Assembly: GCA_964057225.1 (NCBI GenBank) | Contig: OZ059900.1 | Span: 15,515,638 to 15,579,637, forward strand | Origin: Auanema rhodensis | Taxonomy: Eukaryota > Nematoda > Chromadorea > Rhabditida > Rhabditidae | Direction of reading: 5' to 3' | Length of the DNA stretch: 64,000 bases | In this document: positions 52,238 through 64,000 of the stretch, one piece after another | Numbering within the stretch: position 1 is the stretch's first letter | Layout of the letters: the number at the start of each line of letters is the position of its first letter | Translations under genes and position numbers: made by a program | Notes under the pieces: generated by a model | Seen by the model: only the letters and a program-made list of their open reading frames with translations | What the model was told of the DNA's origin: nothing | Database searches by the model: none

Positions 52238-55200
52238 AGTCGTGAAAGTGGAACTAGACGTTGTACGAACAATTTTGAGCTAGGTTTCATTGACATTGCA
52301 TGAGTTTGAACACATGAAATCGTAAGTCAAAACCTTGTTTACAGCGAAATTTCCAAAAACTGGTTTTCCAGCATAATAAAATATTTCTCATGGGAAATAC
52401 TGTGTTTTTGTATTTTTCTAGTGTTCAGCATGTAAAATGCTTCATTTTAGTATGTAACACGCTGAAATTCGTTGCATTTGACGACTCATATGAACAAAAA
52501 TCGATTTAATCAATATTAGCCATAAAGGGCGTGCCCTCAGAATATGCTAATTTCCTTAATTTTCTAACCCCTGTTTTTTTGTCGTGAAAGTGGAACTAGA
52601 CATTGTATTAACAATTTTGAGCTAGGTTTCATTGACATTGCATGACTTTGAACACATGAAATCGTAAGTCAAAACCTTGTTTACAGCGAAATTTCCAAAA
52701 ACTGGTTTTCCAGCATAATAAAATATTTCTCATGGGTATTACTGTGTTTTTGTATTTTTCTAGTGTTCAGCATGTAAAATGCTTCATTTTAGTATGTAAC
52801 ACGCTGAAATTCGTTGCATTTGACGACTCATATGAACAAAAATCGATTTAATCAATATTAGCCATAAGGGGCGTGCCCTCAGAATATGCTAATTTCCTTA
52901 ATTTTCTAACCCCTGTTTTTTTGTCGTGAAAGTGGAACTAGACGTTGTACGAACAATTTTGAGCTAGGTTTCATTGACATTGCATGAGTTTGAACACATG
53001 AAATCGTAAGTCAAAACCTTGTTTACAGCGAAATTTCCAAAAACTGGTTTTCCAGCATAATAAAATATTTCTCATGGGAAATACTGTGTTTTTGTATTTT
53101 TCTAGTGTTCAGCATGTAAAATGCTTCATTTTAGTATGTAACACGCTGAAATTCGTTGCATTTGACGACTCATATGAACAAAAATCGATTTAATCAATAT
53201 TAGCCATAAAGGGCGTGCCCTCAGAATATGCTAATTTCCTTAATTTTCTAACCCCTGTTTTTTTGTCGTGAAAGTGGAACTAGACGTTGTAGGAACAATT
53301 TTGAGCTAGGTTTCATTGACATTGCATGAGTTTGAACACATGAAATCGTAAGTCAAAACCTTGTTTACAGCGAAATTTTCAAAAACTGGTTTTCCAGCAT
53401 AATAAAATATTTCTCATGGGAAATACTGTGTTTTTGTATTTTTCTAGTGTTCAGCATGTAAAATGCTTCATTTTAGTATGTAACACGCTGAAATTCGTTG
53501 CATTTGACGACTCATATGAACAAAAATCGATTTAATCAATATTAGCCATAAGGGGCGTGCCCTCAGAATATGCTAATTTCCTTAATTTTCTAACCCCTGT
53601 TTTTTTGTCGTGAAAGTGGAACTAGACGTTGTACGAACAATTTTGAGCTAGGTTTCATTGACATTGCATGAGTTTGAACACATGAAATCGTAAGTCAAAA
53701 CCTTGTTTACAGCGAAATTTCCAAAAACTGGTTTTCCAGCATAATAAAATATTTCTCATGGGAAATACTGTGTTTTTGTATTTTTCTAGTGTTCAGCATG
53801 TAAAATGCTTCATTTTAGTATGTAACACGCTGAAATTCGTTGCATTTGACGACTCATATGAACAAAAATCGATTTAATCAATATTAGCCATAAGGGGCGT
53901 GCCCTCAGAATATGCTAATTTCCTTAATTTTCTAACCCCTGTTTTTTAGTCGTGAAAGTGGAACTAGACGTTGTACGAACAATTTTGAGCTAGGTTTCAT
54001 TGACATTGCATGAGTTTGAACACATGAAATCGTAAGTCAAAACCTTGTTTACAGCGAAATTTCCAAAAACTGGTTTTCCAGCATAATAAAATATTTCTCA
54101 TGGGAAATACTGTGTTTTTGTATTTTTCTAGTGTTCAGCATGTAAAATGCTTCATTTTAGTATGTAACACGCTGAAATTCGTTGCATTTGACGACTCATA
54201 TGAACAAAAATCGATTTAATCAATATTAGCCATAAAGGGCGTGCCCTCAGAATATGCTAATTTCCTTAATTTTCTAACCCCTGTTTTTTTGTCGTGAAAG
54301 TGGAACTAGACATTGTATTAACAATTTTGAGCTAGGTTTCATTGACATTGCATGAGTTTGAACACATGAAATCGTAAGTCAAAACCTTGTTTACAGCGAA
54401 ATTTCCAAAAACTGGTTTTCCAGCATAATAAAATATTTCTCATGGGTATTACTGTGTTTTTGTATTTTTCTAGTGTTCAGCATGTAAAATGCTTCATTTT
54501 AGTATGTAACACGCTGAAATTCGTTGCATTTGACGACTCATATGAACAAAAATCGATTTAATCAATATTAGCCATAAGGGGCGTGCCCTCAGAATATGCT
54601 AATTTCCTTAATTTTCTAACCCCTGTTTTTTTGTCGTGAAAGTGGAACTAGACGTTGTACGAACAATTTTGAGCTAGGTTTCATTGACATTGCATGAGTT
54701 TGAACACATGAAATCGTAAGTCAAAACCTTGTTTACAGCGAAATTTCCAAAAACTGGTTTTCCAGCATAATAAAATATTTCTCATGGGAAATACTGTGTT
54801 TTTGTATTTTTCTAGTGTTCAGCATGTAAAATGCTTCATTTTAGTATGTAACACGCTGAAATTCGTTGCATTTGACGACTCATATGAACAAAAATCGATT
54901 TAATCAATATTAGCCATAAGGGGCGTGCCCTCAGAATATGCTAATTTCCTTAATTTTCTAACCCCTGTTTTTTTGTCGTGAAAGTGGAACTAGACATTGT
55001 ATCAACAATTTTGAGCTAGGTTTCATTGACATTGCATGAGTTTGAACACATGAAATCGTAAGTCAAAACCTTGTTTACAGCGAAATTTCCAAAAACTGGT
55101 TTTCCAGCATAATAAAATATTTCTCATGGGAAATACTGTGTTTTTGTATTTTTCTAGTGTTCAGCATGTAAAATGCTTCATTTTAGTGTGTAACACGCTG

Positions 55201-58200
55201 AAATTCGTTGCATTTGACGACTCATATGAACAAAAATCGATTTAATCAATATTAGCCATAAGGGGCGTGCCCTCAGAATATGCTAATTTCCTTAATTTTC
55301 TAACCCCTGTTTTTTAGTCGTGAAAGTGGAACTAGACGTTGTACGAACAATTTTGAGCTAGGTTTCATTGACATTGCATGAGTTTGAACACATGAAATCG
55401 TAAGTCAAAACCTTGTTTACAGCGAAATTTCCAAAAACTGGTTTTCCAGCATAATAAAATATTTCTCATGGGAAATACTGTGTTTTTGTATTTTTCTAGT
55501 GTTCAGCATGTAAAATGCTTCATTTTAGTATGTAACACGCTGAAATTCGTTGCATTTGACGACTCATATGAACAAAAATCGATTTAATCAATATTAGCCA
55601 TAAAGGGCGTGCCCTCAGAATATGCTAATTTCCTTAATTTTCTAACCCCTGTTTTTTTGTCGTGAAAGTGGAACTAGACATTGTATTAACAATTTTGAGC
55701 TAGGTTTCATTGACATTGCATGACTTTGAACACATGAAATCGTAAGTCAAAACCTTGTTTACAGCGAAATTTCCAAAAACTGGTTTTCCAGCATAATAAA
55801 ATATTTCTCATGGGTATTACTGTGTTTTTGTATTTTTCTAGTGTTCAGCATGTAAAATGCTTCATTTTAGTATGTAACACGCTGAAATTCGTTGCATTTG
55901 ACGACTCATATGAACAAAAATCGATTTAATCAATATTAGCCATAAGGGGCGTGCCCTCAGAATATGCTAATTTCCTTAATTTTCTAACCCCTGTTTTTTT
56001 GTCGTGAAAGTGGAACTAGACGTTGTACGAACAATTTTGAGCTAGGTTTCATTGACATTGCATGAGTTTGAACACATGAAATCGTAAGTCAAAACCTTGT
56101 TTACAGCGAAATTTCCAAAAACTGGTTTTCCAGCATAATAAAATATTTCTCATGGGAAATACTGTGTTTTTGTATTTTTCTAGTGTTCAGCATGTAAAAT
56201 GCTTCATTTTAGTATGTAACACGCTGAAATTCGTTGCATTTGACGACTCATATGAACAAAAATCGATTTAATCAATATTAGCCATAAAGGGCGTGCCCTC
56301 AGAATATGCTAATTTCCTTAATTTTCTAACCCCTGTTTTTTTGTCGTGAAAGTGGAACTAGACATTGTATTAACAATTTTGAGCTAGGTTTCATTGACAT
56401 TGCATGACTTTGAACACATGAAATCGTAAGTCAAAACCTTGTTTACAGCGAAATTTCCAAAAACTGGTTTTCCAGCATAATAAAATATTTCTCATGGGAA
56501 ATACTGTGTTTTTGTATTTTTCTAGTGTTCAGCATGTAAAATGCTTCATTTTAGTATGTAACACGCTGAAATTCGTTGCATTTGACGACTCATATGAACA
56601 AAAATCGATTTAATCAATATTAGCCATAAGGGGCGTGCCCTCAGAATATGCTAATTTCCTTAATTTTCTAACCCCTGTTTTTTTGTCGTGAAAGTGGAAC
56701 TAGACGTTGTACGAACAATTTTGAGCTAGGTTTCATTGACATTGCATGAGTTTGAACACATGAAATCGTAAGTCAAAACCTTGTTTACAGCGAAATTTCC
56801 AAAAACTGGTTTTCCAGCATAATAAAATATTTCTCATGGGAAATACTGTGTTTTTGTATTTTTCTAGTGTTCAGCATGTAAAATGCTTCATTTTAGTATG
56901 TAACACGCTGAAATTCGTTGCATTTGACGACTCATATGAACAAAAATCGATTTAATCAATATTAGCCATAAGGGGCGTGCCCTCAGAATATGCTAATTTC
57001 CTTAATTTTCTAACCCCTGTTTTTTAGTCGTGAAAGTGGAACTAGACGTTGTACGAACAATTTTGAGCTAGGTTTCATTGACATTGCATGAGTTTGAACA
57101 CATGAAATCGTAAGTCAAAACCTTGTTTACAGCGAAATTTCCAAAAACTGGTTTTCCAGCATAATAAAATATTTCTCATGGGAAATACTGTGTTTTTGTA
57201 TTTTTCTAGTGTTCAGCATGTAAAATGCTTCATTTTAGTATGTAACACGCTGAAATTCGTTGCATTTGACGACTCATATGAACAAAAATCGATTTAATCA
57301 ATATTAGCCATAAAGGGCGTGCCCTCAGAATATGCTAATTTCCTTAATTTTCTAACCCCTGTTTTTTTGTCGTGAAAGTGGAACTAGACATTGTATTAAC
57401 AATTTTGAGCTAGGTTTCATTGACATTGCATGAGTTTGAACACATGAAATCGTAAGTCAAAACCTTGTTTACAGCGAAATTTCCAAAAACTGGTTTTCCA
57501 GCATAATAAAATATTTCTCATGGGAAATACTGTGTTTTTGTATTTTTCTAGTGTTCAGCATGTAAAATGCTTCATTTTAGTATGTAACACGCTGAAATTC
57601 GTTGCATTTGACGACTCATATGAACAAAAATCGATTTAATCAATATTAGCCATAAAGGGCGTGCCCTCAGAATATGCTAATTTCCTTAATTTTCTAACCC
57701 CTGTTTTTTTGTCGTGAAAGTGGAACTAGACATTGTATTAACAATTTTGAGCTAGGTTTCATTGACATTGCATGACTTTGAACACATGAAATCGTAAGTC
57801 AAAACCTTGTTTACAGCGAAATTTCCAAAAACTGGTTTTCCAGCATAATAAAATATTTCTCATGGGAAATACTGTGTTTTTGTATTTTTCTAGTGTTCAG
57901 CATGTAAAATGCTTCATTTTAGTATGTAACACGCTGAAATTCGTTGCATTTGACGACTCATATGAACAAAAATCGATTTAATCAATATTAGCCATAAGGG
58001 GCGTGCCCTCAGAATATGCTAATTTCCTTAATTTTCTAACCCCTGTTTTTTTGTCGTGAAAGTGGAACTAGACGTTGTACGAACAATTTTGAGCTAGGTT
58101 TCATTGACATTGCATGAGTTTGAACACATGAAATCGTAAGTCAAAACCTTGTTTACAGCGAAATTTCCAAAAACTGGTTTTCCAGCATAATAAAATATTT

Positions 58201-58900
58201 CTCATGGGAAATACTGTGTTTTTGTATTTTTCTAGTGTTCAGCATGTAAAATGCTTCATTTTAGTATGTAACACGCTGAAATTCGTTGCATTTGACGACT
58301 CATATGAACAAAAATCGATTTAATCAATATTAGCCATAAGGGGCGTGCCCTCAGAATATGCTAATTTCCTTAATTTTCTAACCCCTGTTTTTTAGTCGTG
58401 AAAGTGGAACTAGACGTTGTACGAACAATTTTGAGCTAGGTTTCATTGACATTGCATGAGTTTGAACACATGAAATCGTAAGTCAAAACCTTGTTTACAG
58501 CGAAATTTCCAAAAACTGGTTTTCCAGCATAATAAAATATTTTTCATGGGAAATACTGTGTTTTTGTATTTTTCTAGTGTTCAGCATGTAAAATGCTTCA
58601 TTTTAGTATGTAACACGCTGAAATTCGTTGCATTTGACGACTCATATGAACAAAAATCGATTTAATCAATATTAGCCATAAAGGGCGTGCCCTCAGAATA
58701 TGCTAATTTCCTTAATTTTCTAACCCCTGTTTTTTTGTCGTGAAAGTGGAACTAGACATTGTATTAACAATTTTGAGCTAGGTTTCATTGACATTGCATG
58801 AGTTTGAACACATGAAATCGTAAGTCAAAACCTTGTTTACAGCGAAATTTCCAAAAACTGGTTTTCCAGCATAATAAAATATTTCTCATGGGTATTACTG
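52238..58900 (+). repeat. Degenerate 9-mer HOR, 3078 bp, with 5+4 internal spacing
   Basis: The A-interrupted T tract recurs at 52238, 53948, 55316, 57026 and 58394, spaced 1710, 1368, 1710 and 1368 bp, so a 3078-bp (9-monomer) period repeats about twice with a 5+4 substructure. The monomer after each marker is usually u202A with the TT-type u284. At 52738, 55815 and 58893 a u71T/u73T monomer follows, again 3078 bp apart. Other positions are not conserved between copies (for example, u284G near 53290 has no counterpart near 56368), so the unit is older or mosaic. Confidence 0.6.
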
Positions 58901-61245
58901 TGTTTTTGTATTTTTCTAGTGTTCAGCATGTAAAATGCTTCATTTTAGTATGTAACACGCTGAAATTCGTTGCATTTGACGACTCATATGAACAAAAATC
59001 GATTTAATCAATATTAGCCATAAGGGGCGTGCCCTCAGAATATGCTAATTTCCTTAATTTTCTAACCCCTGTTTTTTTGTCGTGAAAGTGGAACTAGACG
59101 TTGTACGAACAATTTTGAGCTAGGTTTCATTGACATTGCATGAGTTTGAACACATGAAATCGTAAGTCAAAACCTTGTTTACAGCGAAATTTCCAAAAAC
59201 TGGTTTTCCAGCATAATAAAATATTTCTCATGGGAAATACTGTGTTTTTGTATTTTTCTAGTGTTCAGCATGTAAAATGCTTCATTTTAGTATGTAACAC
59301 GCTGAAATTCGTTGCATTTGACGACTCATATGAACAAAAATCGATTTAATCAATATTAGCCATAAGGGGCGTGCCCTCAGAATATGCTAATTTCCTTAAT
59401 TTTCTAACCCCTGTTTTTTTGTCGTGAAAGTGGAACCAGACGTTGTACGAACAATTTTGAGCTAGGTTTCATTGACATTGCATGAGTTTGAACACATGAA
59501 ATCGTAAGTCAAAACCTTGTTTACAGCGAAATTTCCAAAAACTGGTTTTCCAGCATAATAAAATATTTCTCATGGGAAATACTGTGTTTTTGTATTTTTC
59601 TAGTGTTCAGCATGTAAAATGCTTCATTTTAGTATGTAACACGCTGAAATTCGTTGCATTTGACGACTCATATGAACAAAAATCGATTTAATCAATATTA
59701 GCCATAAAGGGCGTGCCCTCAGAATATGCTAATTTCCTTAATTTTCTAACCCCTGTTTTTTTGTCGTGAAAGTGGAACTAGACATTGTATTAACAATTTT
59801 GAGCTAGGTTTCATTGACATTGCATGAGTTTGAACACATGAAATCGTAAGTCAAAACCTTGTTTACAGCGAAATTTCCAAAAACTGGTTTTCCAGCATAA
59901 TAAAATATTTCTCATGGGTATTACTGTGTTTTTGTATTTTTCTAGTGTTCAGCATGTAAAATGCTTCATTTTAGTATGTAACACGCTGAAATTCGTTGCA
60001 TTTGACGACTCATATGAACAAAAATCGATTTAATCAATATTAGCCATAAGGGGCGTGCCCTCAGAATATGCTAATTTCCTTAATTTTCTAACCCCTGTTT
60101 TTTTGTCGCGAAAGTGGAACTAGACGTTGTACGAACAATTTTGAGCTAGGTTTCATTGACATTGCATGAGTTTGAACACATGAAATCGTAAGTCAAAACC
60201 TTGTTTACAGCGAAATTTCCAAAAACTGGTTTTCCAGCATAATAAAATATTTCTCATGGGAAATACTGTGTTTTTGTATTTTTCTAGTGTTCAGCATGTA
60301 AAATGCTTCATTTTAGTATGTAACACGCTGAAATTCGTTGCATTTGACGACTCATATGAACAAAAATCGATTTAATCAATATTAGCCATAAAGGGCGTGC
60401 CCTCAGAATATGCTAATTTCCTTAATTTTCTAACCCCTGTTTTTTTGTCGTGAAAGTGGAACTAGACATTGTATTAACAATTTTGAGCTAGGTTTCATTG
60501 ACATTGCATGACTTTGAACACATGAAATCGTAAGTCAAAACCTTGTTTACAGCGAAATTTCCAAAAACTGGTTTTCCAGCATAATAAAATATTTCTCATG
60601 GGTATTACTGTGTTTTTGTATTTTTCTAGTGTTCAGCATGTAAAATGCTACATTTTAGTATGTAACACGCTGAAATTCGTTGCATTTGACGACTCATATG
60701 AACAAAAATCGATTTAATCAATATTAGCCATAAGGGGCGTGCCCTCAGAATATGCTAATTTCCTTAATTTTCTAACCCCTGTTTTTTTGTCGTGAAAGTG
60801 GAACTAGACGTTGTACGAACAATTTTGAGCTAGGTTTCATTGACATTGCATGAGTTTGAACACATGAAATCGTAAGTCAAAACCTTGTTTACAGCGAAAT
60901 TTCCAAAAACTGGTTTTCCAGCATAATAAAATATTTCTCATGGGAAATACTGTGTTTTTGTATTTTTCTAGTGTTCAGCATGTAAAATGCTTCATTTTAG
61001 TATGTAACACGCTGAAATTCGTTGCATTTGACGACTCATATGAACAAAAATCGATTTAATCAATATTAGCCATGAAGGGCGTGCCCTCAGAATATGCTAA
61101 TTTCCTTAATTTTCTAACCCCTGTTTTTTTGTCGTGAAAGTGGAACTAGACGTTGTAGGAACAATTTTGAGCTAGGTTTCATTGACATTGCATGAGTTTG
61201 AACACATGAAATCGTAAGTCAAAACCTTGTTTACAGCGAAATTTT

Positions 61246-63952
61246 CAAAAACTGGTTTTCCAGCATAATAAAATATTTCTCATGGGAAATACTGTGTTTT
61301 TGTATTTTTCTAGTGTTCAGCATGTAAAATGCTTCATTTTAGTATGTAACACGCTGAAATTCGTTGCATTTGACGACTCATATGAACAAAAATCGATTTA
61401 ATCAATATTAGCCATAAAGGGCGTGCCCTCAGAATATGCTAATTTCCTTAATTTTCTAACCCCTGTTTTTTTGTCGTGAAAGTGGAACTAGACATTGTAT
61501 TAACAATTTTGAGCTAGGTTTCATTGACATTGCATGAGTTTGAACACATGAAATCGTAAGTCAAAACCTTGTTTACAGCGAAATTTCCAAAAACTGGTTT
61601 TCCAGCATAATAAAATATTTCTCATGGGTAATACTGTGTTTTTGTATTTTTCTAGTGTTCAGCATGTAAAATGCTTCATTTTAGTATGTAACACGCTGAA
61701 ATTCGTTGCATTTGACGACTCATATGAACAAAAATCGATTTAATCAATATTAGCCATAAGGGGCGTGCCCTCAGAATATGCTAATTTCCTTAATTTTCTA
61801 ACCCCTGTTTTTTTGTCGTGAAAGTGGAACTAGACGTTGTACGAACAATTTTGAGCTAGGTTTCATTGACATTGCATGAGTTTGAACACATGAAATCGTA
61901 AGTCAAAACCTTGTTTACAGCGAAATTTCCAAAAACTGGTGTTCCAGCATAATAAAATATTTCTCATGGGAAATACTGTGTTTTTGTATTTTTCTAGTGT
62001 TCAGCATGTAAAATGCTTCATTTTAGTATGTAACACGCTGAAATTCGTTGCATTTGACGACTCATATGAACAAAAATCGATTTAATCAATATTAGCCATA
62101 AGGGGCGTGCCCTCAGAATATGCTAATTTCCTTAATTTTCTAACCCCTGTTTTTTTGTCGTGAAAGTGGAACCAGACGTTGTACGAACAATTTTGAGCTA
62201 GGTTTCATTGACATTGCATGAGTTTGAACACATGAAATCGTAAGTCAAAACCTTGTTTACAGCGAAATTTCCAAAAACTGGTTTTCCAGCATAATAAAAT
62301 ATTTCTCATGGGAAATACTGTGTTTTTGTATTTTTCTAGTGTTCAGCATGTGAAATGCTTCATTTTAGTATGTAACACGCTGAAATTCGTTGCATTTGAC
62401 GACTCATATGAACAAAAATCGATTTAATCAATATTAGCCATAAAGGGCGTGCCCTCAGAATATGCTAATTTCCTTAATTTTCTAACCCCTGTTTTTTTGT
62501 CGTGAAAGTGGAACTAGACGTTGTACGAACAATTGTGAGCTAGGTTTCATTGACATTGCATGAGTTTGAACACATGAAATCGTAAGTCAAAACCTTGTTT
62601 ACAGCGAAATTTCCAAAAACTGGTTTTCCAGCATAATAAAATATTTCTCATGGGAAATACTGTGTTTTTGTATTTTTCTAGTGTTCAGCATGTAAAATGC
62701 TTCATTTTAGTATGTAACACGCTGAAATTCGTTGCATTTGACGATTCATATGAACAAAAATCGATTTAATCAATATTAGCCATAAGGGGCGTGCCCTCAG
62801 AATATGCTAATTTCCTTAATTTTCTAACCCCTGTTTTTTTGTCGTGAAAGTGGAACTAGACGTTGTACGAACAATTGTGAGCTAGGTTTCATTGACATTG
62901 CATGAGTTTGAACACATGAAATCGTAAGTCAAAACCTTGTTTACAGCGAAATTTCCAAAAACTGGTTTTCCAGCATAATAAAATATTTCTCATGGGAAAT
63001 ACTGTGTTTTTGTATTTTTCTAGTGTTCAGCATGTAAAATGCTTCATTTTAGTATGTAACACGCTGAAATTCGTTGCATTTGACGACTCATATGAACAAA
63101 AATCGATTTAATCAATATTAGCCATAAAGGGCGTGCCCTCAGAATATGCTAATTTCCTTAATTTTCTAACCCCTGTTTTTTTGTCGTGAAAGTGGAACTA
63201 GACATTGTATTAACAATTTTGAGCTAGGTTTCATTGACATTGCATGAGTTTGAACACATGAAATCGTAAGTCAAAACCTTGTTTACAGCGAAATTTCCAA
63301 AAACTGGTTTTCCAGCATAATAAAATATTTCTCATGGGTAATACTGTGTTTTTGTATTTTTCTAGTGTTCAGCATGTAAAATGCTTCATTTTAGTATGTA
63401 ACACGCTGAAATTCGTTGCATTTGACGACTCATATGAACAAAAATCGATTTAATCAATATTAGCCATAAGGGGCGTGCCCTCAGAATATGCTAATTTCCT
63501 TAATTTTCTAACCCCTGTTTTTTTGTCGTGAAAGTGGAACTAGACGTTGTACGAACAATTTTGAGCTAGGTTTCATTGACATTGCATGAGTTTGAACACA
63601 TGAAATCGTAAGTCAAATCCTTGTTTACAGCGAAATTTCCAAAAACTGGTGTTCCAGCATAATAAAATATTTCTCATGGGAAATACTGTGTTTTTGTATT
63701 TTTCTAGTGTTCAGCATGTGAAATGCTTCATTTTAGTATGTAACACGCTGAAATTCGTTGCATTTGACGACTCATATGAACAAAAATCGATTTAATCAAT
63801 ATTAGCCATAAGGGGCGTGCCCTCAGAATATGCTAATTTCCTTAATTTTCTAACCCCTGTTTTTTTGTCGTGAAAGTGGAACCAGACGTTGTACGAACAA
63901 TTTTGAGCTAGGTTTCATTGACATTGCATGAGTTTGAACACATGAAATCGTA
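61246..63952 (+). repeat. 5-mer HOR, 1710 bp, two partial copies
   Basis: The offset of 1710 is supported by the intermediate allele gggtaatac (about 61628 and 63338, the only two in the window), ggtgttcc (61941 and 63651) and gaaccag (about 62172 and 63882). Copies differ near 61907/63617 (gtcaaaacc versus gtcaaatcc) and 62010/63720 (gtaaaat versus gtgaaat). The left bound is the ttttc site at 61245. Confidence 0.7.
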
Positions 63953-64000
63953 AGTCAAAACCTTGTTTACAGCGAAATTTCCAAAAACTGGTTTTCCAGC
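63953..64000 (+). repeat. Partial monomer at the window edge (u1-u48)
   Basis: The array runs through the right edge, as it does at the left edge, where base 1 is already inside monomer sequence in phase. Neither array boundary is in the window. Confidence 0.95.

Larger units (their letters stand above)
1..64000 (+). repeat. Satellite DNA array, 342-bp monomer, 187 full copies plus a partial copy
   Basis: The whole window is a head-to-tail tandem repeat. Monomer starts, defined here by the string agtcaaaacc, fall at 1, 343, 685, 1027 and so on every 342 bp. The phase is broken only by six single-base indels: minus one near 26416, 28810 and 34280, plus one near 40267 and 40609, minus one near 42660. 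Copies differ mostly by a handful of substitutions, so identity is high (by eye about 97-100%). Base composition of monomer 685-1026 is 33.9% G+C, with 59 G, 57 C and 10 CpG, so CpG is not depleted. There is no inversion, unique spacer, transposon or recognisable gene anywhere. Arrays of this size with multimeric higher-order units are characteristic of centromeric or pericentromeric heterochromatin. That location is inferred, since nothing here maps the array to a centromere. The family was not recognised. Confidence 0.98.

Noticed and set aside
1-64000. CRISPR array
   Set aside because: The repeats are contiguous 342-bp units without variable spacers or cas genes, and copies differ by scattered substitutions.
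1-64000. Hidden prophage, integron, transposon or other accessory gene system
   Set aside because: Every base falls in phase with the 342-bp monomer, so there is no room for a non-satellite insert in this window.

Overview
The window is one uninterrupted head-to-tail satellite DNA array. It holds 187 complete copies of a 342-bp monomer plus a 48-bp partial copy (63953-64000). The phase count closes exactly: 187 x 342 = 63954, and six single-base indels that I located sum to -2, which puts the last monomer start at 63953. All copies are on the same strand. I see no gene, RNA gene, transposon, microsatellite tract or unique spacer. A 64-kb tandem array with multimeric higher-order repeats (HORs) points to eukaryotic pericentromeric or centromeric heterochromatin. 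Monomer composition, counted by hand on 685-1026, is 33.9% G+C with 10 CpG (observed/expected about 1.0). That makes a mammal-like, CpG-depleted genome unlikely; an insect, other invertebrate or plant is possible. I do not recognise the satellite family and cannot name the species.

Layout, using diagnostic variants (u = position in the monomer, u1 = window base 1). (1) 1-22.5 kb is 'type A' array built from short modules: a dimer (1369-2736), a 4-mer module (2527-4984, and again about 7.2-8.6 kb), a trimer (9345-11489), and 5-mer and monomer duplications (about 14.6-17 kb). Typical variants are u71T/u73T, u202A, and u284 as C, G or TT. (2) 22.5-43 kb is 'type B' array with u69A, u158T, u299C/u300G and u310T. 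It contains a 7-mer HOR (24898-29681), a 3716-bp block copied 5471 bp downstream (27562-31277 and 33033-36748), a 5-mer tandem duplication inside the second copy (34839-38458), and smaller dimer and monomer duplications. (3) 43.5-50.6 kb is a 10-mer HOR of 3420 bp present as two copies with no difference that I can find. (4) 50.6-64 kb returns to type A, with a degenerate 9-mer (52-59 kb) and a 5-mer (61246-63952). It contains blocks that match 12-13 kb and 17.7-19.7 kb across 39-42 kb.

Taken together, the array looks layered. Newer HOR expansions (type B and the 10-mer) sit between two stretches of the same older array, the pattern expected from repeated unequal exchange or replication-based amplification. 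The monomer carries several conserved dyads and a weak partial match to a CENP-B box. Nothing in the window codes for protein: the only open frames of about 69 codons (45460-45669 and 48880-49089) come from a single stop-destroying substitution copied with the 10-mer.
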